64,000 bases of DNA from Isoetes taiwanensis. Its lineage: Eukaryota > Streptophyta > Lycopodiopsida > Isoetales > Isoetaceae. The position numbers and the translations under genes were made by a program. Of the stretch, positions 34,691 through 46,225 are shown in pieces. The notes below the pieces were generated by a model that did not search any database, was not told where the DNA came from, and saw only the letters and a list, made by a program, of their open reading frames with translations. The stretch is taken from positions 15,761,563 to 15,825,562 of the forward strand of contig JAJEKV010000021.1 in NCBI GenBank assembly GCA_021234155.1. The letters run 5' to 3'. The number at the start of each line of letters is the position of its first letter. Within the stretch, counting starts at the first letter, position 1.

Positions 34691-37471
34691 ATGGCGGCTA
34701 GATTGTCAGAAGATCAAAAGCATGAAAAGGCAGTCCGAGTTCTTCTTAAGTTGCCAGAAAACCGAAGATGTATCAACTGTGATAGCTTGGTAAGTTTTCT
34801 CAAACAATTCTATTAATATGGCTATACCTATGATCGATGATCATCATATTGACCCAATAACTAGCATTCTTAACTTGTTTTAGGGGCCCCAATATGTCTG
34901 TACAACTTTTTCCACATTCATTTGCACATCTTGCTGCGCTATTCAGTAAGCTATTCTTATTTGTTGCATATATATATCGTTTTCAAAATTTCTGAACATT
35001 TCTTCTGCATTTTAGTCGGGAATTTAATCATCGTGTAAAATCCATTTCAATGAGTAAGTTTACTTCAAAAGAAGTGGATGACCTCCAAGCGGGTGGAAAT
35101 GAGGTAAACTGTAGCTGTTGCTTGCCTGTACAAATTGCATGTCTAAGATTTTGAAGTCGAATTTTCCAGCGGGCCAGAGAAATTTATTTCAAGCATTGGA
35201 ATGCCGAGCGAAACTCCCTTCCCGACAACAGGTACCATTTCTAAAAACGTTTAAATGATTTTATAAGCATATTTCTTATGTAGCTACATATCCTCTGCAT
35301 ATCAGTGACGTGGTTGATCTTAGAGCATTTATCAAGTTGGTATATGTGGAGAGAAGGTATGCTGGCAACAAGTCCCCACGAGGGAGGTCTGTGCCTTATT
35401 CGTCTGATCATCCTCGTTCAGAGCTTAGCATTAAGCAACTGATTGGACTAGAGACTAGGGAGGAGGTAAGGCATCGTGCTTATCATGATGACGATGGATA
35501 TGGCCAAAATAGTCATTGCAAAAGTGATAGTCAGTTGGAAGATGACAGGGAAAGATATCAAATTTATGACACCCACCACTGTGATAAATATGATGATAAT
35601 GGACGTTGGATTAATGGTGAGAATGGCAATTATAAAGATGGGCATAATGGACATGGAAGGCTGAATAGACAGTTTGATAACGATCATCATAAACCAGATC
35701 ATTGTAAGAATAATAACAGAAGCCCTACAGCTGATGAGAATTACAGATGTCATAGACATCTATGTGACCATCCTCATATTCCAGAGAGAGGATCAACGAC
35801 AAGCAGTGGCATTTTTCAAGGTCCAAAAGATGAGAGCTTTTCCACAAAGACAAAAGCTGCAAAAGGTTTTAAAAAAAGTGCTAGTATGCCTCCTTTGTTG
35901 GAGCCCCCGGTAAGGCATCCACTTAACATTTTGAGTTCTGTTCATATATGAATGTTTATATTTTCTCATATTACAGGTTGAAACAAGGAAAACGTCTCAT
36001 ATTTTAGGGACAGGGTCGTTTGGTAGGAATGACAGATTGGGCAATGTTGTTGCAGTTACGAGGAAGTTGGATTCTATAAGCTTGATCGATTTTAGTACAG
36101 CAGACATGTCATCTGAGACACAACCAGCATCTTCTGGCTCACATGTCGATGCACAGAACACTGTTGATACTCAATGGACAACATTTGATATGCCACCTTC
36201 AAAACCAACAGTGCCCGATTCAAAACTTCCAATCTCTCCTAAAGGAGCTGATTGGGCAACCCCTCAATATGACTCGCCTACTTTCCAGCAGAGCTATCAG
36301 GTAGCACATCTGCCATGAGTTGCAAACTTGTAAATTAAAAATCTTTTTGAGCAATGATTCAATGTATTACATGTTTGAAGAAGTTATAAATTTCTAGAAC
36401 ATTTAGATATAATTCTAACTTCTATTTCTACTCAAAGTAAGGAATTTCTGCTAACTGCTTTACCTTGCCGATGCAGCTTGCAGCAGTACAACATGCAGGC
36501 ACAAGTATAGGTGCACCATGGATGCAGCCATTTTCTGGGGTGACCGTCTTAGCCCAACCGGGTTTTTACTCAGGTATTCTGCATGGAGGTGTGTGTTGTA
36601 TTGCAATATTAACAAATTATAGTGCTGTGTTAGCATTGTATGTTAAGAAAGATAGATTGCCTCCAGCTCAATGTGCATCCTTGGTTCTGTCCACATTGAG
36701 TTGTCCATCCCTAAGATATGCTTAAGTATGCAATAAACTGCATATGCTTAAGTATGCAATAAACTGTCTGCATGGGCCAGAGTCTGCTATCATAAGTGCA
36801 AATAGGGTAAGTTAGGGGACGTTAAGTTTGTCCACCTTTTTCATCATTTGCCATGCTCATTAGCATCAGACAGAAAATACGTAACAACCTTCATTCTGTG
36901 TAACGCGGCAAAAGGAAAATTACGATTTATGTCCCTTCAATATATATGGAGCAATGGAAATTTAGGTAAATAATGCTGGAAAAATCAGTGAAGAATATGA
37001 ACAGGGGTGGGCACTTTCATATATGAAAATAATATTGCATGAAGCATTTAGGGGAAGTGAACCCTAAAGTTGGTGTATGGGCAATGCCTTATGTGTATAT
37101 CATTTGCTGTGTTGTGTGTTTAACTTTGGATTTCCTTTCTACACACGCATTATGGGGCGGACCTAACTAACTAGTATGGGCTGTAATTTTGGCTTATTGC
37201 ATTGACTTATTAGGTGGTACAGGGTTTGTTATTCAGCAGAATCCTTCAAATCCCATGCCAATGTAAGTATGTCACTCCATTTTTCTATCATACTATATCA
37301 AAGCTAACCTGAGAACAATTTTGCTTTAGGATTGTGTTTCCTCTCACAACATTGAGTAACTTGCCTCCTGGTGCAATCCAAGGATCTGTATTTATAACAC
37401 AAGGACCGTCTAACAGTGCAGCACAAACATTGGTGCAACAGAAACCAGGAAATCCTTTTGCTTCGACCTAA
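34691..37471 (+). CDS. AGD14: ArfGAP domain protein, AGD14-like, 9 exons
   Basis: Nine exons with consensus splice sites and compatible phases encode 505 aa: 34691-34789, 34884-34945, 35016-35103, 35170-35231, 35306-35909, 35977-36300, 36477-36573, 37223-37262, 37330-37471. Residues ~10-125 are the ArfGAP domain: zinc finger C27-x2-C30-x16-C47-x2-C50, then IHREFNHRVKSISMSKFTSK with the arginine finger at about R55, then VDLRAFIKLVYVERRYAG. Residues ~140-270 are rich in H, D, N and R; the C-terminal half is P/S/Q-rich and ends GNPFAST. ArfGAPs stimulate GTP hydrolysis by Arf GTPases in vesicle traffic; AGD14-type proteins match this layout but are often longer. No lesion seen. Confidence 0.92.
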
Positions 37472-37499
37472 CATGAAATTATATTAGGGAACTTCGAGC

Positions 37500-38194
37500 A
37501 TGTCGTTCCTTTATAAGGGTCTCCAGTATGATGATCTGCCTTCGAAGCAAAGATGTGCCTAAGTTAATATACAAAATTTATTTCAAGTTTTAAGGGAAAA
37601 TGTGAAAAACAGCCAACGTTGTGGAAAAGGAATGGGTGGTTTCAAACAAGGATCCAGAGATAATATTTTCTACTTCAATTTTAATAGTGAGATCTACAAA
37701 GCTGAAAGTCTGAATTATATAACTTAGTCACTGTACACAGAACTTATGTAGCAATTAGGTGGGAAATTTTGTACTGGCATGTATGCCTTGACAAAAGCTA
37801 AAAACATTGGCAGGAGGAACTAAAATTCCATTTACTGCTCATAAAGACAGGCCAGGATCTAGTTTACTCTTGGCATAAATACTGGTTGCACCATTAGTCA
37901 TCCAAGAATTGACCAATGTCACCATGAAAGGATGTAACATTGCTGCTGTCTCCTACTCTTGTTTCTTGTGTTCTTGTGATTTTGGTGTTGGTTTTGTTGC
38001 AAAGACATTTTATATAAAATAAGCTGTAAATTGATGTGCTTTTTATATGCACAAATTTTTTAGTGATAAAAATTACTCCTTTTAAAAAAGTTGTGAATCT
38101 ACTTTAGAGTTAAATCTGTGTCTTTCAAGCACAAAATATAGACAATATTTGTGGCATTAAGAAATGCGAACTGTCAAATATGATTGATAGATTG
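37500..38194. other. 3' flank of the ArfGAP gene, no gene seen
   Basis: Probably 3' untranslated sequence followed by intergenic DNA. No ORF with recognisable content. Confidence 0.5.
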
Positions 38195-38450
38195 ATATTT
38201 TAATGTCCACGGGGACCATAATGGGCCATGGGATGCTACACGAACAAGGGCATTTAGCCCATCTCAAACTAGGGAAAAAAACCCCACCCCAAAACAAAGA
38301 GCTTATAGCCCGAACAGTCACCTAAAAAACAAAATAACAAACTATGAAGTGGAACAGGACTACAAAAAATAAATAACAAAATATGAAGTGGAATAGACTA
38401 CACAAAACTTGTCCATGGATAAGAGCGCCTCTAGTCCTTAATGATAGGCT
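38188..38450 (-). mobile_element. Truncated LINE 3' end, opposite orientation
   Basis: On the minus strand, GGCCCATTATGGTCCCCGTG leads into GACATTAAAATAT and then an imperfect AATC/TATC tract at the end nearest 38170. The end matches that of the LINE at 9988-11060 (CCGTGGACGTTAAAATAT). Further upstream there is a G-rich GGGGTTTTTTTCCC block, also present in that copy. Confidence 0.6.
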
Positions 38451-38627
38451 GGCCTCCTCGATACGCTGCCCATTTCATGTTTCTGCGAGCTTCTCGAACC
38501 CGGCATAGTTCATCTCTTCGTCTACAAGTCTACAATAGCATACGTAATCATCTACATTGCACTAACAAAAGCAATCTACTGTTCGTTTTACTATAGCTGA
38601 AGCTTAGGAAAAAATCATAGATAATAT

Positions 38628-38797
38628 GTATTCCGCTTGAAATCTTATAGTATTTTGCAAATCTTGTTATACAGTATAGCAAATTTTATACTTGCATACC
38701 CCACAAACGAGGAACTTTACGTACGGTATAGATTAAGGAATAAGGGGTGAATATGCCTATCCAACAGCTCTCGTTGCCCTACGTCACCCCCCGTGTG
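38628..38797. repeat. Right 170 bp of the 243-bp MITE
   Basis: Matches the MITE at 52424-52666 and 55532-55774 from TATTCCGCTTGAAATC to the right terminus ACGTCACCCCCCGTGTG. The left part is missing. It abuts the left end of the 2.9-kb long-TIR element exactly as in the second locus. Confidence 0.8.
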
Positions 38798-41732
38798 AAT
38801 ATGCACCCAAACCAAAGGGGGTTTAAGGGGGATTTTAATTTAAATGTGTTGGACCCAATGGTTGTGTTAATTAATGTCAATGGTAGTTATGTGTTGGTTG
38901 TTAATATCAATGGTTGTTATGTGTTGGTTGTTATGTGTTGGGGGATTTAGTTGGATGTTAATGGTTTGTGTTGCAAAAAAAAAATTTTGGCCCCTTCGGG
39001 GCCTTAGGGACGTCACCCCCCTCCCGGTGTGACAAAAATTTTAGAATTCAAACCAGAAAAAAACTAGAATTCATTTGAGGCTTTCATCACCTGTAGCTTT
39101 TGAATTTCATCACAATAAAACAAATAGAACATAAGTAAAAGTTACCATAAAGATAGAGCAGATTGATTCCATTATTCTGAAAGTCATAAAGTTTGCAACA
39201 CAAAGAAAACCCTCTGTTATTATGCTATATATTGTTACTTCCGCTACAACTATTTCTCTTTCACAATGACACCATTGTTTATCAATCCATATGATTTTGG
39301 ATGCTCCATCTCTAGCTTAAAGATAATGCATGATTCACCTTATGGTTCGATTAAAGTTCCAAACCTACAATATAAATGCATTCTTGTGGCCACTGTTTGA
39401 CTGATCTGCGTGACATGGAAAAGGGCGTGGAATAATCCGCCTGTTGTGTGCATAAGAATCCGTTTGTTGATTGAAGCTAAAGGCTGGCTGCTATGAACAA
39501 TCCGACAGCCAGGAATATCCAAGAGTTGGAAGCAAACAGAGGACCTAAACTCTAAACTCTTTTTGAATCTGCAGCAAATCTTAGGAAGGAAACAAAAGGG
39601 GTTTTGCAGCACTACATTGTAGAATCAGGAAACCAATACCTTGTAAAAAAAACATTATGCTAACTGAAGAAACATTAAAAAACAAATACCTTTGTAAGTG
39701 TGAGCAAAAAATTCATCTCGTGGTAGTAAAATCCACTCTAGCAATAAGAATCCAAGAGGGCAAGTACACATGCACATGCACACATGCACACACATGCACA
39801 TGCACTTGCACTTGCACATGCACAATACACATGCACATGCATATACATGCACATGCACATGAACATGCACATGAACATGCACATGCACACACATGCACAT
39901 GCATGTGCACATGCACATGCATACACATGCGCAGTGTTCATGCACAAACACATGCAGAGAAAGACAACAACCCTCGGATTGTTCTAACCAACGAAAATCA
40001 ACGGCCCATAAAGGGTGCACTCTAGAAATACTATTTAGTACACCTCAACGAATACAACAACGAAATCATAGAAAAACCATGTGAAAAAGCGTATAAAAAT
40101 CTAAACGTAACCCCCTGTTATTGTGCTACATATTTGCTCCAAGTCCCCTAAGAGCCCAAGGGTTGAAAACCCCAATCGGCTTATCACCAGTCGCTTTGGA
40201 TCCCTCTGGGGATCATTTTAATGGGCAGGACAGGCCATCCAGTCGCTGCCTGTGTCAAACCAGTATGGCTCTTGGTGGCCCAATCGAGTGATGCATCGTC
40301 ACCCTTTCATAAGGGATTTAGAAACAGAAACGACATTAATATATAGGCGAACTTATTTATTTTTATATATGAATCTATAGTGTACTGGTTGTTAAGTATA
40401 TGTAGCATACTAACAGGGGGTTTTCTTTGTGTTTTTGTACGCTTTTCACTAAGGTTTTCCTATGATTTCGTGATGTATTCAAATGGATGTACTAATGCGT
40501 ACATCTAGAGTGCACCATTTCTGAGCCATTGATTTTAGCCTTTTTTTTTCAATGGTCAACAACCAATGGCTCACAACAAAAGCCCTTTTTTTGTGCGTGT
40601 GGTGCATAATGGTCAACAACCAATGGCTCACAACAAAAGCCCTCTTTTTGTGTGTGTGGTGCATAATGGGCACATGAAGGGCGCATGAAGGGCTTGAAGG
40701 GCGCATGTAGTGTAGTTTCCCCGCCGGCAACACATTTCTTATAATAACTTTTGATCTAGAGCTCTGTTTCAGATGATTTTTATTGCGTTGGAAAGCTCTC
40801 TTCGAGATCTTTTTGATAGCATATAATATGGATATATTTGGTCAAGTTATCTATGTTAAAACAGCAATTTTTCGGCCGGGTTGGGCACATGAAGGGCTTG
40901 AAGGGCGATGTAGTGCGCTTCCTTCCTTTGTCCACACATTTCTTATCATACTCTTTTTCAGGTGATTTTTATTGCGTTGGAAAGCTCTCTCTGAGATCTT
41001 TTTGATAGGGTATGATATGAATATGTTTGGTTAAGTTATCTATGCTAAAACAGTAATTTTTCGGCCGGGTTTGGTAGGCTTTCACATCCTACTAGCTGAT
41101 TAATACAGGATTGCGCTATTGGATATTGTTTTATGGCTCATTCCGAATGAAGCTTGCAAAAAATTACCATGCATTTTTAGATTTTGAGGCAGCTATTAAG
41201 CAAATTCCAAGGCTTCTAGATCCTTGTGCTAACAAGCAGAAAAGTTTCCCACTTTGGTTTCTCACCACAAGAATCCATGGAGGCCAAAGGCTGCTGTTAA
41301 ATTCCAGTTGAAAAATGTTTGTGTATGGGTGTTGCAAACTTTATGACTTTCAGAATAATGGGATCAATCTGCACTATCTTTATGGTAACTTTTACTTATG
41401 TTCTATTTGTTTTATTGTGATGAAATTCAAAAGCTACAGGTGATGAAAGCCTCAAATGAATTCTAGTTTTTTTCTGGTTTGAATTCTAAAATTTTTGTCA
41501 CACCGGGAGGGGGGTGACGTCCCTAAGGCCCCGAAGGGGCCAAAATTTTTTTTTTGCAACACAAACCATTAACATCCAACTAAATCCCCCAACACATAAC
41601 AACCAACACATAACAACCATTGATATTAACAACCAACACATAACTACCATTGACATTAATTAACACAACCATTGGGTCCAACACATTTAAATTAAAATCC
41701 CCCTTAAACCCCCTTTGGTTTGGGTGCATATT
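38798..41732. mobile_element. 2.9-kb long-TIR element, copy A
   Basis: Left arm 38798-39201 and right arm 41329-41732 are ~404-bp inverted repeats with tips AATATGCACCCAAACC and GGTTTGGGTGCATATT. The arms contain runs of GTTATGTGTTGGTTGTTA and a GGCCCCTTCGGGGCC palindrome. The interior (2.1 kb) has no long ORF. It has a (ATGCAC)n-type tract at 39760-39945, a two-copy tandem block at 40545-40670, and a second two-copy block at ~40735-41075 built on ATTGCGTTGGAAAGCTCTC. It is a non-autonomous DNA transposon by structure; superfamily unknown. Reading the flank as a TA target duplication fits but is not proven. Confidence 0.85.
39760..39945. repeat. (ATGCAC)n-like microsatellite inside copy A
   Basis: An imperfect array of CACATG/CACACATG units. 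It produces Cys/Met/His-only open frames on both strands that are not genes. The same site in copy B (53670-53780) is about 80 bp shorter. Confidence 0.9.
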
Positions 41733-42290
41733 ATGTGTTTAAAGGTTGCATATGAAAAACATTTATTTCAGTAAGATACAATCCTAGAGACAGTTATTTC
41801 TTACCGCTTACTCTTAAATTCTGGCAAGCCCTCAGTAATAGCAGGCCGCGACAGGCTCAATATCTGCAAAAAAGGAAGACGTGCTTTCATAACTCATACT
41901 AGGTCTAATGAGACAAGCTAAGGACCCGGCTAAGGAACACCATACTCAGCAAATTTTGGCATAAGATCATTTATTATGCTGGAATTTCTTGAATGGATGG
42001 TTGGGGATATTATAAAAGGTATGGAAATTGGTGGCAGAGCTCTTCATCTAATCAGCTGGTTTAGCTGGTTCAGTGGGTATGCAGCTGGTTTAGCTTCTAT
42101 AAGGAAAAGGCTGGATGTCTAAGTAAACATGATTGAAATCTGAAGAGCAACCATAGATTTAAATGATGAAAGTGTATCCAGGTAAGAATAAAAGCTTGCA
42201 TGCCAGTGGGGTAACTAGCTGGAAAAGAATGTCTGTATGAATGTCCATAATATATATTTGGTACCTATAGAGAACGCGCGTTTAAAGTAC
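41733..42290. other. Spacer without supported gene
   Basis: AT-rich sequence with a short repeated AGCTGGTTTAGCTGGTTCAG near 42055-42095. Nothing else recognised. Confidence 0.4.
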
Positions 42291-42294
42291 TATC

Positions 42295-43025
42295 ATCTTA
42301 GGCCCTTTTTTCACGATAGTCTTATTCCTAAAAGTATCATATTTTATCTATTGATATTTGGCCACCTATTTTCTTAAAAGAAAGTCACTTTTCCACTATG
42401 AAAATAAGACATGTCTTATTTAGGCTCTAAATAAAAATGAAACCCACAATTTAAACTTACTTCCAGGGCTAAAAACGAGACCCACAAATTTAAACTTACT
42501 TTTCCACTGCATGGTAGTCCTAAAATATGAAACCACTAAAATACTAGTGGAAAACCATGAAAAAGGAAGACACTTCTTATTTTTAGTTATATATTTAAAT
42601 AATACTAAGTGTCTTATTTTATGGCGAGGGAAATCCTCAGAAATAAAATAAGACTCCATTTACAATCTAAACTTATTCCGAATCTAAATAAGACATGTCT
42701 TATTTTCATAGTGGAAAAGTGATTTTCTTTTATGACAATAGGTGCTCAAACATCATTTGATAAAATATGTGACTTTTAGAAATACGAATACCGTAAAAAA
42801 AAGGCCTTATTTTATTTCGGGGGATTTCCCCCGTCGTAAAATAAGACACCTAGTCTTATCTGAATATATAACAAAAAATAAGACGTGTTTTATTTTTTCA
42901 TAAATTTTCTACTAATATTTTAGTGGTGTGTATTTTATGATTATCATGTAGTGGAAAAGCAAGTTTAAATTTCTGTGTCTCATTCTTAGCCCTGGAGTCA
43001 CAAATGGGGTCATACATTGTATATG
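42295..43025. repeat. Complex foldback element
   Basis: Two inverted pairs are interleaved. Segment A (42295-42420) pairs with 42685-42810 through CACTTTTCCACTATGAAAAT and the AAATAAGACATGTCTTATTT palindrome. Segment B (42465-42655) pairs with ~42815-43005 through AAATTTAAACTT, TTTTCCACT and TGTCTTATTTTA. The order is A-B-A'-B', not a simple hairpin. It is non-coding and AT-rich. Confidence 0.7.
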
Positions 43026-43634
43026 ACAGCCATATTATACTATTACTGTGGAAAAGGGGCCTTATTAGCTGCAATAACTATGTCCTCATGTGGAGATACA
43101 CTATTGGAGCTGTAATGGAGCATCAAATAATAGATGTTGAAGCTGCTAATACTCTCATGAATGTGTGGGACGACATTGTTTGAAAAAAAAGATATTAGTA
43201 ATCCGCCGCAACATGACGGATCTGAACTTATGGCTAATCATCACCACACATGTCCAAGACGCATTGCAATTTTCTCATTCGTTATAGTGGTAACTGGTCA
43301 GACCTTCATTGGGCAAATGCTTTTATAGTCCCATCATAGGCTACTAGAAACATGCTGACTGTGGTTCTTTTTTTGCCACAGCATCTGCAAGGTATAATTT
43401 GCAAGGCAAAGAAAGGCAGGCAAGTTCTAGCTTCTGTGAGAAGGAACAAGACCTGACATAGCAAGGCAAGCACTCTTGCATCCAAAAGAAAACCGTGGCG
43501 TTTTTTTAATTTTTGTGGGCAACTTGGCATTAATATCCACTGTACATGTGAATTGGCAGGCCTGGTTTCGGAGAGACCTTGATAGAAGGTCATGATACTA
43601 TTACATGCTGCAATTCAGCTTGTTCCTGTTCACA

Positions 43635-44003
43635 AGCTGCTTGGTCAGTACAACAGTCAAATCTATTGCAAAATTTACAATAGAAGCTGAAATATTGAGG
43701 GATTTGGTTGCCTCATACTTGAGAAATAAAAATGAAGATCAGAATGCATTAAGAGCTCCTCCAAGGCTGCAAATGCTCTAGCTTATCTGCTACGAATAAG
43801 GAAATCAGATAATATTAGAATGATATCAGGTCAAAGTTACTGTAGGTAGGTTCGAAATGCTTTATACCTTAATTCAAATGCAGGTCAGAATGGATTCAGA
43901 ATCGATAAGAGGAGAGTTTGAAGCAAGAATCGACAAGATGAGAGTTATGACGTTCCCCAACAGTCTCATTCAAGATTTTCTTAGTGGCTATAAGAATGTC
44001 CAG
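43635..44003 (+). other. Exon-like open segments, unknown
   Basis: One segment encodes VKSIAKFTIEAEILRDLVAS followed by YLRNKNEDQN up to a TAG near 43780. Another, after a TGCAG acceptor at about 43885, encodes MDSESIRGEFEARIDKMRVM and then TFPNSLIQDFLSGYKNVQ before a GTCATT near 44002. Composition is protein-like, but the first has a stop and no family is recognised. They may be remnants of a gene. Confidence 0.25.
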
Positions 44004-44213
44004 GTCATTTTTATCAATCGTCTATTTTCTTAGATCAAGATTTAATGGCTATAAGAATGTCCAGGTCATGTTTTAGGACATGTGCTTTAAGATAATGTGA
44101 CACTCAGGATTGAGCTGTTGCGCTAAAAAACCTTGTTAGGTGCTTACAATGCAAAATAGGGTTGTGCAAAAATATTTAGGGCTATTGTTTTGATTTTTCA
44201 GCCGACTACATAA

Positions 44214-44373
44214 ACAACAGATAGGCGTCGTTCTGCCCTCACGTCCTATCCTATGCTGCCCCCCTCTTTCTTTTTCAGGAAATTCATCTACTAACATTCT
44301 GTTTTTTTCTGGACTTTCTTGCTTTGAGCATTGGATTGGCAATACGTGGAGCAGAACGGACGCCTATCTGTTA
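44214..44373. repeat. MITE 1 of a three-element cluster (~160 bp)
   Basis: Ends are inverted copies: ACAGATAGGCGTCGTTCTGC at the left and GCAGAACGGACGCCTATCTG at the right, one base inserted. Non-coding and short. Confidence 0.75.
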
Positions 44374-44431
44374 TCCATGTAATAGCAAAAGTCTATTTAC
44401 CGGACTTTCCTGACGTGTTAAGGGTCCGGTC

Positions 44432-44777
44432 ACATGATGCCGTCAACAGGGTTCGCATGTTGTCAATGATAGAACTAGAAGAGGTCACATGCTAAATTTT
44501 GACAGGGAAGAAACCCTGTTGATAGCAATCTGTTCAGCGGGCTTCTGCATCTGTTGGAAGCATTATCGTCAACAGGGATTTCAGAGATGAGAACATGTGG
44601 ATGATTTTATAGCTCTTGGCAGCAATCCTCTACCAGATCACAAACAGGGGCGCAAAATTTTCTTGCTTGCATTCTTTCCTTGAAACGTGGAATCCTGAGT
44701 CTGATAGGATCATGTGACCCCCAGCAAAAGAAAACGTTAATGGCAACAGGGAAAAATCCCTGTTGACGGCATCATGT
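44432..44777. repeat. MITE 2 (346 bp) with perfect 20-bp TIRs
   Basis: Left end ACATGATGCCGTCAACAGGG and right end CCCTGTTGACGGCATCATGT are exact inverted copies. The CAACAGGG/CCCTGTTG octamer recurs internally near 44514, 44570 and 44745, like subterminal binding sites. No ORF. Confidence 0.82.
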
Positions 44778-44778
44778 A

Positions 44779-44894
44779 TAGGGGAATGCTAATTGGGACC
44801 CCTTTATGATGTGGACGGTGGGGTCCTGCGACCGGCGGTAGACGAGAGCGAGTCACCGGCCCACTAGAAAGGGGGATCAATTAGTGTTCCCCTA
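44779..44894. repeat. MITE 3 (116 bp)
   Basis: Ends TAGGGGAATGCTAATTGGGA and the inverted match of TCAATTAGTGTTCCCCTA, about 27 bp with a few mismatches. It begins two bases after MITE 2 ends. Confidence 0.72.
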
Positions 44895-46079
44895 CAATAT
44901 AGAAACATGGGAGTTTTTTTTCCCATTTCCCTTGTCGCACAGGGCAGCTCCGACTATGGCGTCACAGGGCAGCTCCGGCTATGGTGTCAATGGAATGCCA
45001 TCCCTGTGCTTCCTCTTGTTCTTGCTAGTTACTCAGATTCGATGAACTAGCCTTAGGATCTTGCTCTTTTTTTTCTGGTTTCTGCTGAAGAAACAAGGTT
45101 GTAGCTGCCGGAAGCTTGAAGCTTCTTCCAAGATGTGAAATCATTTACTTTTTTTTTTCTATCTTGCTCTGATTCGACCTTATTTCTGATTTTTTTGCTC
45201 TTTTTGTAGGATGCAGAGGGCTCCGAGCTGCTCTTGAAGCTTTGGAAGGGGTTTTATCCAACGGCTTCGCTGATTTTTCCCCAAGCTTGAGAGCTTAAGT
45301 TTGGGTTCTCACTCCTTTTGACGGTTCTCGCATTTTTCCTTCGGTTCCAAAGAATCATGGAGCTACTGCTTTGCATGGTGCTGTCAGGTTGGTTTCCACT
45401 CGAATCTGGTGCTCGTTAGCAAGTCTGAAGACTTATGGAACAAGAACAGGATATACATTTTGTGCTCATCATTCTGTAGAATAGGTATTCACGGATAGAA
45501 ATGGGGCAAAGTGCTCTGTCAATCTTTTTCTCAAGTATGTCCAGAAAAACCAGTCTCTATAAATCAATTTTAATATTGAACACGTTGTTTGCAGAATGCC
45601 TGAGTCCTTTTTAATATCTGTTTTGATCTGGTTGAAGAACTAGAATTAGAATAGGTTGAATAGACTCAAACGGCGAGAAAACTATGATAATGCCTGTATT
45701 CTGTTTTAATTTGTGTATGATTTCATGTTTCTGATCTATTATGATGCATATGTAGTTAAGGAATAAGAACTAAAAAACGCACATTAACCGGCAAAACCTG
45801 TTGAGCGGAATTAGGATACCCAACTTCTATTCCGTGATGTAGGCGGTGCCAGATGGCAGCATTAAAATGCACGCCAGAAGGCGCAGGAAAGTTAAGGCAA
45901 GGTAATTGGATAGCAAAAGACAATTTTTCAAACCATTCGAGAGCGTAATTAGGGCAAAATTGTGTTGAAATTTATTGTCTATGATAGAAATAGCATATAC
46001 TGTTTGGATAGTTTAGATGATGCCCCTGAGTTTAAGGTACCAGTATTTCTTAGTTTTGGAAGGGTAGTTTGCCTAAATA
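44895..46079. other. Stretch with a possible 5' exon but no supported gene
   Basis: An ATG at 44957 opens MASQGSSGYGVNGMPSLCFL followed by a short hydrophobic run, ending at a stop soon after. The codons around it contain a 24-bp direct duplication (CACAGGGCAGCTCCG). It could be a first exon with a signal sequence or chance. The rest is AT-rich with no motif. Confidence 0.25.
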
Positions 46080-46225
46080 CAAAACGAAACTTATGCTCAA
46101 AATTTGGAAAGACAGATCCAAAACTTATGCTCAAAATGTCAACTTTAGAAGTACTTAGGTACATCAACAAAAAATAGGTACAAAAATGCGAAATACAAAA
46201 TTTTGTCCTGGTTCGTTGGCGCGTT
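46060..46225 (-). repeat. Helitron internal fragment, third copy
   Basis: Matches 4084-4200: AACTTATGCTCAAAATGTCA, ACTTTAGAAGTA, AACAAAAA.TAGGTAC and AAAATTTT.TCCT, in the same orientation as copy 1. It lacks the terminal hairpin. It corresponds to the non-coding 3' part of the Helitron. Confidence 0.7.

Noticed and set aside
35448-35913. Ile/Met-rich ORFs overlapping ArfGAP exon 5
   Set aside because: Shadow frames of the His/Asp/Asn-rich coding segment.
38747-38950. ORF with repeated VLVV-N-NG, also at 52616-52976 and 55252-55455
   Set aside because: Translation of the GTTATGTGTTGGTTGTTA repeats in the long-TIR arms, present in inverted copies on both strands.
39655-40084. Overlapping Cys/Met/His/Val-rich ORFs on both strands
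   Set aside because: They are translations of the (ATGCAC)n microsatellite; the same occurs at 53574-53925 in copy B.
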